DNA from: an uncultured Acetatifactor sp.
GTDB lineage: Bacteria; Bacillota; Clostridia; Lachnospirales; Lachnospiraceae
Assembly (NCBI GenBank): GCA_910578215.1
Contig: CAJTPH010000009.1
Span: 23,215-87,214 of the forward strand
Direction of reading: 5' to 3'
DNA: 64,000 nt
The notes beneath the pieces were generated by a model, which was given only the letters and a program-made list of their open reading frames with translations, ran no database searches and was not told where the DNA came from. Position numbers and translations under genes: made by a program. This document shows, piece after piece, positions 40,527-49,830 of the stretch (position 1 is its first letter; the number at the start of each line of letters is the position of its first letter).

Positions 40527-43505
40527 ATGAAGAGCAGCGGGGTAAAAAGACCAACCCACCGGTGCAAAAAAGGAATTGCACTTCTGATGACGTCTGCATT
40601 GATAGCAGGCAGCGGCATTTCCGGTTCTTCCATCGCGGTCCAGGCGGCGCCCGGAGTCTCATTGAAGGACAAATACGTGGGCTTCGAGGGCATTGAGATC
40701 GATTGGAAATACGGAAGCGCCAGCGAGATGAATACATATGAAGTGTATTCCGCAGCGCATGAGAATACGAAGAATGCGACATCGGCAATCGATGTGCCCT
40801 TGACGGGAATCCGCAGCAGTGCGGGAAGTCTTAAGACGCAACAGTATGAAGGGCGGACGACGGTTTTTTCCGAAAAGGGTTCAGAGTACATTGAATTTAC
40901 GGTGAATGTTCCCGAGGACGGCATGTACCAGATGGAGTTTGACTATTATCTGGTGCCGGGGGCTTCCGATGCAGGAAAGAGAATACTGTATGTGGATGGC
41001 GAGGCGCCTTTTGCCGAGGCGAGCGACATTACTTTTGAGCGCTTTTTTAAGGATGTCGGCGAACCGGTGGTAAACAGCGTGGGCGATGAGACGAGGCCTG
41101 CGCAGGAGGAGATTCCCGGCTGGAGAACGGGAGGCCTGAAGGATACCTCGGGTATCTATCCGGAGGACTTCAGCATCTGTCTGACGAAGGGAACTCATAC
41201 GATCCAGCTTATTTATAATAAGGTAGATATGTATTTTTCCGGTATCCGTCTTGTGCAGCCGAAGGAGTATAAGACTTATGCGGATGTCAAGGCAGAGTAT
41301 GATGCCAGCGGCTACAAGAATGTGCAGACAGTTGTGACAAATAACGCCAGAGATATAAACAGCCATATTCAGGCGGAGACGAGCACAAAGGAAAAGAACA
41401 ATATCACCCTGAGGCGTGATAATGACGGAGATCCTTTGGTGGAGCCCAAGTCCGACACCAGCCGTAAGCTGAATGTAATGGGCGGCTACCGGTGGCGAAC
41501 CGGCAATCAGAGCATTACATGGGAATTCTATGTTCCTGAGACGGGTCTCTATAAAATAGGAATGTACGTAAAACAGTCCTGGAATGACGGTCTTCCTTCC
41601 TACAGGCAGATAGCGATAGACGGCGAGGTGCCTTTTGAGGAGCTTCTGGAGTATGCGTTCGATTATAATCCCAGCTGGTCTCTGGAGACTTTGGGTGACG
41701 AAAACGACAATCCTTATCTGTTTTACCTGACGGAAGGCGCTCATACGATGACCATGACGGTAAAAATGGGAGAGCTGGGTCCTATTCTTTCTTCCATTCA
41801 GAAGGATATTGAGATTATTTCCGAAGCGCTTTTGAATATCAACCTGCTTGCGGGCAGCAGTCCTGATCCGAACTATGATTACGGCTTCTTTACCAAGATT
41901 CCCAATCTGAAGTCGCAGATGGAGTACATAGTCCAGAGCATGGGCGAGAAATACGAAGCGATCAGCAGCCTGGCGGCAAAACGGCCTGCTATGGCAAACA
42001 ACTTCCTGTCCATTCAGTCTCAGGTTCAGGCGATGTTGGATGACCCTTATAAGATCGCTAAGAAGATAGGAGATCTGTCAAGCTCCCAGACCAGCCTTTC
42101 GGAGTGGTATCTCTCTTTGCAGAGCCTGCCTCTGGTAATCGACTGGTTTGTTGTGGGAAGCCCTGAGGAGGAGTGGAAGAGCGTTTCTTCCAATATATTC
42201 CAGAGGCTGGGTGCAACGGCGAAACAGTTCCTGGTGTCCTTTACCAAGGATTATGATAACGTTGGCGGCGTTCTCTCCGAGGATGTTGTCGTTACCGATA
42301 CTATCAATGTATGGATTGCAAGAGGTACCGAGTGGGCAGAGGTAATCAAGGAGCTGGCAGACGAAAGCTTTACGCCCGAATCGGGAATTGCCATCAATGT
42401 AAACGTGCTTCCTGCATCCCAGCTGAATGCCGGTCAGGTGAACGCGCTGATGCTGTCCATTACATCCGGCAAAGCCCCCGATGTGGCGCTGGGGGTGGAT
42501 GTCACCTCGCCTGTGGAATTTGCAATCCGTGAGCAGGTGTATGACCTTTCGCAGTTTGAAGGCTTTGAAGACGTGAAGAAACAGTTTGTTGAAGCGACGC
42601 TGACGCCTTACAAATATATGGGCGGTACTTATGCGATTCCTGAGACGATGAACTTTAACGTTATGTTTTACCGCAAGGACCTGCTGACCCGGTATGATAT
42701 AGACCTTCCCAATGTGCGTACGGATCTGTATGATTATGTCCTTCCGGCACTTTATCAGAACGGCTTGGAATTTTATTTCGGACGTGACTTTACACAGTTC
42801 CTGTTCCAGAACGGCGGAAGCTTCTATACCGAGGACGGCATGAGGTCCGCGCTGGATACGCCGGAAGCATATCAGGCATTTAAGGAGTACACGGAGCTGT
42901 TTACCAATTATGGTGTTCCGGAGACTGCGAACTTCTATCAGTATATGAGAAGCGGAATTATGCCTTTGGGCGTAGGAGACTTCAATATGTATATGCAGCT
43001 TTCTGTTGCGGCTCCCGAGATTGCGGGAAGATGGGGTATTGCACCTCTGCCCGGCGTGAAGCAGGCAGACGGGGCGATTAATCGTTCCGCGGGCGCTATT
43101 GCGGCACAGGGCGACATTATTTTGAAGCAGAGCGAAAAGCCTGAGCAGAGCTGGGAATTCCTGAAGTGGTGGAGCAGCACGGAGACCCAGGAGAGGTTTG
43201 CGAAGGAAGTGGAAGCGCTGATGGGCGCCGAGGCCAGATGGAATACTGCCAACAAGGATGCGTTTTTGAGTCTTGCATGGAATGATGAGGATCTCGAAAC
43301 ACTGGAGGAAATGTGGCAGTGGGCACAGGAAACCCCTACGGTACTCGGCAGTTATATGACCACACGTCATATGACAAACGCATGGACCACTGTGGTTATC
43401 AGCGGCGGCGATGTGAGAGAAGCACTTGAGCAGGCTGTCAAGGATATCAACCGTGAGATGCGTTCTAAACAGGAAGAATACGGGGTGATAGCGGATGAGC
43501 GGTAA
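40527..43505 (+). CDS. Large solute-binding protein fused to two carbohydrate-binding-like domains
   Basis: 992 residues, about twice the usual size. A signal peptide (about 1-40) ends SIAVQAA with no lipobox Cys, so it should be released or held by other contacts. Two beta domains follow (about 45-245 and 300-430); each has a Y-x-DGE-x-PF loop (LYVDGEAPFAEA and IAIDGEVPFEEL), which suggests a repeated CBM-like fold. A helical part (about 435-570) leads to a family 1 sugar-binding protein domain (about 590-985: INVWIARGTEWAEVIKELAD in part, PDVALGV, YAIPETMNFNVMFYRKDLL in part, WEFLKWW). GGGAGGAAGG precedes the ATG. It is the first gene of a tight operon with two permeases. The ligand is probably a polysaccharide fragment. 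Confidence 0.85.
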   Translation: MKSSGVKRPTHRCKKGIALLMTSALIAGSGISGSSIAVQAAPGVSLKDKYVGFEGIEIDWKYGSASEMNTYEVYSAAHENTKNATSAIDVPLTGIRSSAGSLKTQQYEGRTTVFSEKGSEYIEFTVNVPEDGMYQMEFDYYLVPGASDAGKRILYVDGEAPFAEASDITFERFFKDVGEPVVNSVGDETRPAQEEIPGWRTGGLKDTSGIYPEDFSICLTKGTHTIQLIYNKVDMYFSGIRLVQPKEYKTYADVKAEYDASGYKNVQTVVTNNARDINSHIQAETSTKEKNNITLRRDNDGDPLVEPKSDTSRKLNVMGGYRWRTGNQSITWEFYVPETGLYKIGMYVKQSWNDGLPSYRQIAIDGEVPFEELLEYAFDYNPSWSLETLGDENDNPYLFYLTEGAHTMTMTVKMGELGPILSSIQKDIEIISEALLNINLLAGSSPDPNYDYGFFTKIPNLKSQMEYIVQSMGEKYEAISSLAAKRPAMANNFLSIQSQVQAMLDDPYKIAKKIGDLSSSQTSLSEWYLSLQSLPLVIDWFVVGSPEEEWKSVSSNIFQRLGATAKQFLVSFTKDYDNVGGVLSEDVVVTDTINVWIARGTEWAEVIKELADESFTPESGIAINVNVLPASQLNAGQVNALMLSITSGKAPDVALGVDVTSPVEFAIREQVYDLSQFEGFEDVKKQFVEATLTPYKYMGGTYAIPETMNFNVMFYRKDLLTRYDIDLPNVRTDLYDYVLPALYQNGLEFYFGRDFTQFLFQNGGSFYTEDGMRSALDTPEAYQAFKEYTELFTNYGVPETANFYQYMRSGIMPLGVGDFNMYMQLSVAAPEIAGRWGIAPLPGVKQADGAINRSAGAIAAQGDIILKQSEKPEQSWEFLKWWSSTETQERFAKEVEALMGAEARWNTANKDAFLSLAWNDEDLETLEEMWQWAQETPTVLGSYMTTRHMTNAWTTVVISGGDVREALEQAVKDINREMRSKQEEYGVIADER

Positions 43506-44409
43506 AACAAAAAATAAGCAGAGCTTCAAGGTCTGGTGGCAGAAAAACTGGATAGGGTATGCATTCCTGGCTCCCTTTCTCATTCTGTTTACGATATTTG
43601 TCGTGGCGCCTGTGCTGACGGCCATGGGGCTGAGCTTTACCAATTATAACATGATGCAGACGCCTAAGTTTGTGGCACTGAATAACTACAAGCTGCTTTT
43701 CCTTGACGACGAGGTCTTTCTGATAGGTTTAAGCAACACATTAAAATTTGCTATTATAACGGGACCTGTTGGATATCTGCTGTCCTTTTTTGCGGCATGG
43801 GTTATCAATCAGCTGAAGTTTAAGAGGGCGTTTGCGCTGGCCTTTTATGCGCCCTCCATCTGCAGCGGTATCGCAATGTCGCAGGTGTGGATGGTTATCT
43901 TCTCAAGTGACCGTAAGGGATATTTGAATAATATCCTGTTGAATATGGGACTTATCGATGGCCCTATCCTCTGGAATACGGATCCTACCTATATTATGGG
44001 TGTGGTTATGTTTATTTCGTTATGGATGAGCATGGGTACCGGCTTCCTTGTGTTCCTGGCCGGACTGCAGAACGTGTCCAGGGAATATTATGAGGCGGGC
44101 GCCATCGACGGTATCAGAAGCAAGTTCCAGGAGCTGCTTTACATTACGCTGCCTGTTATGAAGCCTCAGCTTCTGTTCGGTGCGATCAACTCCATCGTAG
44201 GCGCTTTCAGTGTATTTGATATTGCGACATCGGTTGCAGGTATGCCCAGCCCGAATTATTCGGCGCACACCATCGTGGCGCACCTGTACGACTATGCATT
44301 CATCCGCTTCCAGATGGGATATGCGTCCGCCGTGGCTGTGGTGCTGTTTGTCATCACTTTCATACTCAGCCGGGGTGTTATGCATCTGCTGTCTACAAAA
44401 GACGAATAA
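43495..44409 (+). CDS. Sugar ABC permease (MalF/UgpA type), system 1
   Basis: 304 residues, six membrane helices. The EAA loop that docks the ATPase is EYYEAGAIDGIRSKFQELLYITLP (about 198-221; key part EAGAIDG). The start lies 11 bases inside the end of the binding-protein gene, so translation is coupled. With the next gene it should form the membrane channel for the large binding protein. No ATPase gene is in the operon; a shared MsmX-type ATPase elsewhere is the usual answer in Firmicutes. Confidence 0.92.
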   Translation: MSGKTKNKQSFKVWWQKNWIGYAFLAPFLILFTIFVVAPVLTAMGLSFTNYNMMQTPKFVALNNYKLLFLDDEVFLIGLSNTLKFAIITGPVGYLLSFFAAWVINQLKFKRAFALAFYAPSICSGIAMSQVWMVIFSSDRKGYLNNILLNMGLIDGPILWNTDPTYIMGVVMFISLWMSMGTGFLVFLAGLQNVSREYYEAGAIDGIRSKFQELLYITLPVMKPQLLFGAINSIVGAFSVFDIATSVAGMPSPNYSAHTIVAHLYDYAFIRFQMGYASAVAVVLFVITFILSRGVMHLLSTKDE

Positions 44410-44466
44410 CGCGGGGCGCAGTATTGTGCATAGAATGAGGAATATCAGAGAAAGAGAGGAACTGTA

Positions 44467-45348
44467 ATGTTAAAGATAAGATGGTTCAGAGGACAGTGGC
44501 TGCACATTACTTTTGCGAGGGTAGTGCTCTATGTCGTTATGCTTGCGCTGGTTGCTTTTACGGTGCTGCCGCTGGTTTATCTGGTTTGTACGGCGTTTAA
44601 GCCGCTGGATGAGTTGTTTTTGTATCCGCCGCGTTTTTTTGTGTCAAATCCTACCACAAAGAATTTCAGCGACCTGGTGGTTTCCCTTGGAAGCTCCACG
44701 GTGCCCTTTACCCGGTATGCTTTCAACAGTATAGTGATCACGGCGGCTATCGTGCTCTGTACGGTTATCGTATCGGCGCTGGGTGCGTACTCTCTGGTGA
44801 AGTTCAACCCTCCCGGAGGAAGATTTATATTTAACCTTATTTTGATCGCTTTGTCCTTTTCGGCACATGTTACCAAGATTCCCAGCTACATGGTTGTAAA
44901 CGGGCTGGGGCTGATCAATACATATGGCGCTTTGATCCTGCCGAGTATTGCGGTGGCATACAATATTTTTCTGTTGAAACAGTTTGTGGAGCAGTTTCCC
45001 GATGAACTGATCGAGGCGGCGCGTATTGACGGCGCAGGCGAGTTCAGAATATTCATACAGATGGTAATACCGGCACTGAAGCCGGCGCTGGCTACATTGG
45101 TGGTGTTCTCCTTTGTAAATAACTGGAACGATTACTTCTCGCCGCTTATTTATGTGACCAGCCAGGCCATGAAGACGCTTCCTCTTGCGCTGCAGACCAT
45201 TGGCGGCGGTGCGGCAGGTATGTCCGTGGGACGTGCGGGAGCGGTTGCGGCTGCAAGCTTTTTGATGACGTGCCCTACGGTTATCATTTTCACCATCATG
45301 CAGGGCAAGGTAATGGAAACTATGACATATTCTGGAATCAAGGGTTAA
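44467..45348 (+). CDS. Sugar ABC permease (MalG/UgpE type), system 1
   Basis: 293 residues, six membrane helices. EAA loop ELIEAARIDGAGEFRIFIQMVIP (about 178-200; key part EAARIDGAG). AGAGAGGAAC precedes the ATG. Second channel half of the first system. The N-terminal WFRGQWLHITFARVVLYVV shows the typical helix start of this group. Confidence 0.92.
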   Translation: MLKIRWFRGQWLHITFARVVLYVVMLALVAFTVLPLVYLVCTAFKPLDELFLYPPRFFVSNPTTKNFSDLVVSLGSSTVPFTRYAFNSIVITAAIVLCTVIVSALGAYSLVKFNPPGGRFIFNLILIALSFSAHVTKIPSYMVVNGLGLINTYGALILPSIAVAYNIFLLKQFVEQFPDELIEAARIDGAGEFRIFIQMVIPALKPALATLVVFSFVNNWNDYFSPLIYVTSQAMKTLPLALQTIGGGAAGMSVGRAGAVAAASFLMTCPTVIIFTIMQGKVMETMTYSGIKG

Positions 45349-45366
45349 CCGGAACGGAGGGAAGAT

Positions 45367-47523
45367 ATGAAGTCGCTTAAGAAAATAGGCGTTGGTCTGT
45401 TAGCCGGTATCACATGTATGTTGACAGTTTCTCAGACGGTCTTGGCCGCAGGGACGGATAACTATGTAACCGGCAATGACAGCTATCGTCAGCCAGTTCC
45501 TCAATGCTATAATGTTGTAAAGACAGTCAATAATATTGGGGACTTTGAAGATTCAAAGCGCTATTTTAGTAATCCGCAGGATATTTTTATAGATAAGAAC
45601 GACAATATCTATATTGTGGATACCGGCAACAGGCGTATTGTTAAGATGAACAGCAATTATGAGACCGTGGGCATTTACTACGGGCCGGATAAAGCGTTTA
45701 AGGCGCCTCAGGGCATTTTTGTGGATGATGACGGTGATATGTATGTGGCTGATACCGAGAATAACCGTATTGTCCATATGGACCCTGACGGCAAATTAGT
45801 AGAGGAGTTTGGAAATCCGGAGAGCGAGTTAAACACGGGTGAAATCTTTGAGCCTTCCAAGCTGATCGTCAGTAAGACAGGATATATCTATGTGGTCAGA
45901 GGCGAAAATATCATGGCAATCGACGGCAACGGCGAATTCCGTGGAAATTATGGTCAGACCAATATTGGATACAGCTTGTCCGAGGTACTGCTGAGAATGT
46001 TTGCGTCTGAGGAGCAGCGGGCCTTTGTGGCAAAGAGACTGGCGTCTGCCTATATCAGTGTGACCTTGGGCGATGACGGCATGATTTATGCCACCAGCAT
46101 GGAGCGTGAGGAAGGCGAGATCAAGAAGCTGAATTCCGTCGGCAACAATATTTACAGAAAGTACAAGACGGTAGGCAGCTCTATCAGAAATCCTATTTCG
46201 GATTTTATTAACAAAAATATCTTGAAAGCGGTAGTGGCAGGTAACAGCTTTAAGTTTGGTGAGTATTTTAACGACGTCGGAATGTATCAGGAGCCTTACT
46301 TTGTTGATATCTGTGTAGATTCCGAGGGAATTGTGACTGTACTTGAAAGATTGAACAGCCGTGTGTACCAATATGATCAGGACGGCAACATGCTGGTTGC
46401 TTTCGGCGGAAGAGGCTCCAAGGTTGGCACCTTCGGAAGACTTGCGGCAATTGATGTGGACAGCAAAGGCAATCTCTTGATTCTTGACGCTGCGAATGCC
46501 AATATTCAGGTATTTGAACCCACGGAATTTATTCAGCTTGTCCACGAGGCCACATCCTCTTACAACAATGGTGATTATGCAAATTCCTATGATCTGTGGC
46601 GGAAGGTTCTTGCCACCGACGAAAACTATGATCTTGCTCATGTAGGTATTGCAAGAACCTATTATAAGCAGGGTGAATATCAGCTTTCCATGGAGGAAAG
46701 CCAGCTGGTTGGAAACAGAGATGTGTACACCATGGCGTTTGACGAATACAAATTTGTGGTTCTCAGAAAGTATTTCGTTCAGATTTTACTGATTGCGGCA
46801 GCAATCATAGCATTGGTAGTTATTCTGTTAAGGCTGTTTGTCAAATATGCGAAGAAGGGGTATTGGAATTACCTGGAAAGAAAGGATAAGAAGATGGGCG
46901 TAGGATCGGGAATCATGTATTCCCTGTACACACTGCTTCATCCTATCGATACCTTGGAGGGAATCCGGTACAACCGCTCCAGAATTAATATGGCAGTGCC
47001 GTTTATCATATTTGCAGCTGCCTTCGTAGTGAGAATGGCATATCTCTACATTGTCCATTTCCCGCTTGCTTCCATAGAGCTGGAGGATGTCAATCCTGTG
47101 TTCGAGGCTGTAAAGCTTTGGATCGTGCCTATCAGCTGGATACCGGCTTCCTTTATGGCAACAAGTATTTCCGGCGGCGAAAGCAAGATAAAAGAGATTA
47201 CGTTTACTTCGGCGCTTTCCCTGGTACCCTTTATTGTGATTAATACGCCGTTAATGTTCCTGTCCAACATCCTGTCTAAATCTCAGGCGTCATGGTATGG
47301 TGTGTTCAGTACACTTGCTTATTTGGGCATGTTCCTGATCCTGTTGCTGGCGATGATGATTTTAAATAATTATACACTGAGGAAGACACTGGGCATGATG
47401 TTTGTATCTGCGTTTATGATGCTGGTTATCTGGCTGGTGGCGTTACTGTGCTATATTCTCACAGGCAGAGCGATTCAGTTTATCATAGGAATTATTGAAG
47501 AGTTCAGGCTGAACTTCCTGTAA
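45367..47523 (+). CDS. NHL propeller - TPR - YIP1 membrane protein
   Basis: 718 residues. A signal peptide (about 1-28, ending VLAAG), then a beta propeller of NHL type outside the cell (about 45-390; repeats such as NPQDIFIDKNDNIYIVDTGNRRI in part, APQGIFVDDDGDMYVADTENNRI in part, and DVDSKGNLLILDAANANIQVF in part). A TPR-like helical part follows (about 393-455), then a membrane helix (about 470-490) and a YIP1-type domain with about five helices (about 515-718). So a sensing or binding propeller is tied to a membrane body. It sits between the two permease pairs in a tight operon. Such proteins recur beside DUF5696 and uptake genes in Firmicutes, by memory; the function is not known. Confidence 0.8.
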   Translation: MKSLKKIGVGLLAGITCMLTVSQTVLAAGTDNYVTGNDSYRQPVPQCYNVVKTVNNIGDFEDSKRYFSNPQDIFIDKNDNIYIVDTGNRRIVKMNSNYETVGIYYGPDKAFKAPQGIFVDDDGDMYVADTENNRIVHMDPDGKLVEEFGNPESELNTGEIFEPSKLIVSKTGYIYVVRGENIMAIDGNGEFRGNYGQTNIGYSLSEVLLRMFASEEQRAFVAKRLASAYISVTLGDDGMIYATSMEREEGEIKKLNSVGNNIYRKYKTVGSSIRNPISDFINKNILKAVVAGNSFKFGEYFNDVGMYQEPYFVDICVDSEGIVTVLERLNSRVYQYDQDGNMLVAFGGRGSKVGTFGRLAAIDVDSKGNLLILDAANANIQVFEPTEFIQLVHEATSSYNNGDYANSYDLWRKVLATDENYDLAHVGIARTYYKQGEYQLSMEESQLVGNRDVYTMAFDEYKFVVLRKYFVQILLIAAAIIALVVILLRLFVKYAKKGYWNYLERKDKKMGVGSGIMYSLYTLLHPIDTLEGIRYNRSRINMAVPFIIFAAAFVVRMAYLYIVHFPLASIELEDVNPVFEAVKLWIVPISWIPASFMATSISGGESKIKEITFTSALSLVPFIVINTPLMFLSNILSKSQASWYGVFSTLAYLGMFLILLLAMMILNNYTLRKTLGMMFVSAFMMLVIWLVALLCYILTGRAIQFIIGIIEEFRLNFL

Positions 47524-47553
47524 GATGGGGGCGGAAAGGAGAAAGAGACTTAT

Positions 47554-49830
47554 ATGGTTAAACAGTTTTTGAAAGAAAGGCTGGGCACCATCATATTCCT
47601 GCTTATTGTGGCGATTGCTGTTGTCTGGGGATTCTTAAAGATCAATCAGGCAAGGCAGAATGCGATCACATATAATGAGGGATATGAAGCGCCGGAAGCC
47701 AGCGCTGATCTGCTCCAGGAGGGCAGATATGTATCCATCGCCAAGACAGATTCCCTGGAGCTTTTCTACAATGAGACCAAGGGTGCGATTCAGGTGAAGG
47801 ATCTGAAGTCAGGATATCTTTGGAAAAGCCTTGTGGATGATGAGGTCTATGATTTTGGTTCGCTGAATAAATATTGGACCGGGCATGTGCAGTCCACGTT
47901 GGTGATCACCTATAACAACCTGAAGAAAAGGGATGCGGTTCCCACTACGGTGAGTGCGGGAGCTGAGTGCAAGAGCCTGAAAACGGAATACATTCCCAAC
48001 GGTGTAGCCGTGGAATATGGCTTTACAACACCGGGAATTTATGTTACGATAGAATACACACTGGAGGATGACCAGCTTGTTGTACGTCTTCCGGTTGACA
48101 AGATTCGTGAAGAATCTTTGTATGCATTGACTACCGTTGAGCTTCTCCCCTATTTGGGGGCGTCGGATGACAATGTGGACGGATATCTTTTCTATCCTGA
48201 CGGCAGCGGAGCTATTACTACATATGAAAAGGTTAATACGAGACCTTCCAATGTGCTGGTGTCATTTTATTATGCTTATACCCATAGGACAGTTAACACA
48301 GGTATAGTCTGGGACAGGGATTCCTATGACCAGTATGTGATGTCCATGCCGATATACGGTATTAAGAACGGCAATCATGCGCTGTTTGCAACCGTATCGG
48401 AAGGCGAGGAGAACAGCGGGCTGGCGGTATATGCATCCGGTAACGTATTGAATTTGAACCGTGCGGGCTTCCAGCTTTATACCAGAAATATTTTTAATAC
48501 CCAGGCCAACTCCATATCTGCGGGGGCAGGCGTTACCAACAGCGCCGGTACCATACAGAGAGTAGATAAGCAGCTGATTCCTGAAGACAAGGAAGTACGT
48601 TACTTTTTCCTGAGCGGCGATCAGGCAAACTACAGCGGAATGGCAAACGTTTACAGGAATTACCTTATGGAAGAAGGGCTTTTGAAAGCGGCGGACAACG
48701 CGGGAAGCGATATGCAGCTTGCCCTGCAGCTTCTCATGGGTACGACCAAGGACGGTATGGTTTTTGACGAATATATTGCCATGACAGATTTCGACCAGGT
48801 ACAGGAAATTCTGGAAAGATTGTCGGCGGCAGGGGTGACCGGTACACAGCTGGTTCTGCAGGCCTGGCAGAAAAACTATGACAATTTTGAGTATTGGGGT
48901 CCTGCCAGCCAGCTGGGAGGCAGCGGCGGCTTAAAGAATCTGAATAAGTATCTGGAAGCCAACCCGGGTGTCAACGCGTATCTGGGAGTGGACTCAACCA
49001 ACGTAACCTCAAAGACCAGTGGTCTGAAAGAGGATGAGGACGTGGCATATAATGGTCTGAACGTGGAGATTGCGGCTTCGGATATGGACGGTATGGATTA
49101 TTATCTGCTCAATCCCGGCGCCTCTTTCAAGCGCAACGCCAGGCTTTTGGATAAGCTTGCAGGCTACAGCAGTGCGGGTATCGCCTATGAGACGGCAGGC
49201 AGATATGTCTATCCCGATTACAATATTAACGATCCTTATACAAAGCCTCAGGCGGTGGATAAAATACGCGAGATGCTTTTGGCTAGTGAGGAGACCGGCA
49301 GAAGCATAGCGGTCGGAGGAGCCAATCAGTATACGTATTCCTATGCCGATTATCTGTACAATCTCAGGGCGGAAAGCTACGGCTTGAATATTTCGGATTA
49401 TTCCGTACCCTTTATACAGATGGTGGTATCAGGATTGATTCCCTACTCTACGGAGGGGGCAGGTAATTTGGCCTATGATCTGCAGACACAGAAACTGAAA
49501 TGGATTGAGTTTGGTTCTCTTCCTTATTTCTACCTGACCTACGAGTCGGCATTGAAGCTTCGCAATACAGATTATGATACCCTGTTTTCTTCCACCTATA
49601 TGGACTGGGAGAGTACGGTAATAGACACTTACCTGGAGTTTAAACAGAATTTGTCCGGTGTCTGCGGACAGCAGATGGTGTCCCATGATATTCTGTCGGA
49701 GGACCTGATTCGTGTACAGTATGCAAACGGCATAAAGGTATATATCAATTATGGTAATGTGGAGGCGTCTGCGGACGGTGTCAAGGTGCCTGCCAAGAAC
49801 TACCTGGTAGTCGGGGGAGGTGAGCGGTAA
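47554..49830 (+). CDS. DUF5696 membrane-anchored protein, possible glycosidase-like barrel
   Basis: 758 residues. One N-terminal membrane helix (about 10-30) anchors it; the rest is outside. A beta-sandwich part (about 55-350, with LELFYNETKGAIQVKDLKSG in part and GYLFYPDGSGA) is followed by an alpha/beta part (about 385-690) with repeated strand-helix turns (QLVLQAWQKN, NAYLGVDSTNV, GIAYETAGRYVYPDY) that looks like a TIM barrel. This order resembles large glycoside hydrolases, with Asp and Glu residues at several strand ends (GVDST, YETAG), but I cannot assign catalytic residues. It starts 30 bases after the propeller gene and its stop overlaps the next start. Confidence 0.75.
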   Translation: MVKQFLKERLGTIIFLLIVAIAVVWGFLKINQARQNAITYNEGYEAPEASADLLQEGRYVSIAKTDSLELFYNETKGAIQVKDLKSGYLWKSLVDDEVYDFGSLNKYWTGHVQSTLVITYNNLKKRDAVPTTVSAGAECKSLKTEYIPNGVAVEYGFTTPGIYVTIEYTLEDDQLVVRLPVDKIREESLYALTTVELLPYLGASDDNVDGYLFYPDGSGAITTYEKVNTRPSNVLVSFYYAYTHRTVNTGIVWDRDSYDQYVMSMPIYGIKNGNHALFATVSEGEENSGLAVYASGNVLNLNRAGFQLYTRNIFNTQANSISAGAGVTNSAGTIQRVDKQLIPEDKEVRYFFLSGDQANYSGMANVYRNYLMEEGLLKAADNAGSDMQLALQLLMGTTKDGMVFDEYIAMTDFDQVQEILERLSAAGVTGTQLVLQAWQKNYDNFEYWGPASQLGGSGGLKNLNKYLEANPGVNAYLGVDSTNVTSKTSGLKEDEDVAYNGLNVEIAASDMDGMDYYLLNPGASFKRNARLLDKLAGYSSAGIAYETAGRYVYPDYNINDPYTKPQAVDKIREMLLASEETGRSIAVGGANQYTYSYADYLYNLRAESYGLNISDYSVPFIQMVVSGLIPYSTEGAGNLAYDLQTQKLKWIEFGSLPYFYLTYESALKLRNTDYDTLFSSTYMDWESTVIDTYLEFKQNLSGVCGQQMVSHDILSEDLIRVQYANGIKVYINYGNVEASADGVKVPAKNYLVVGGGER

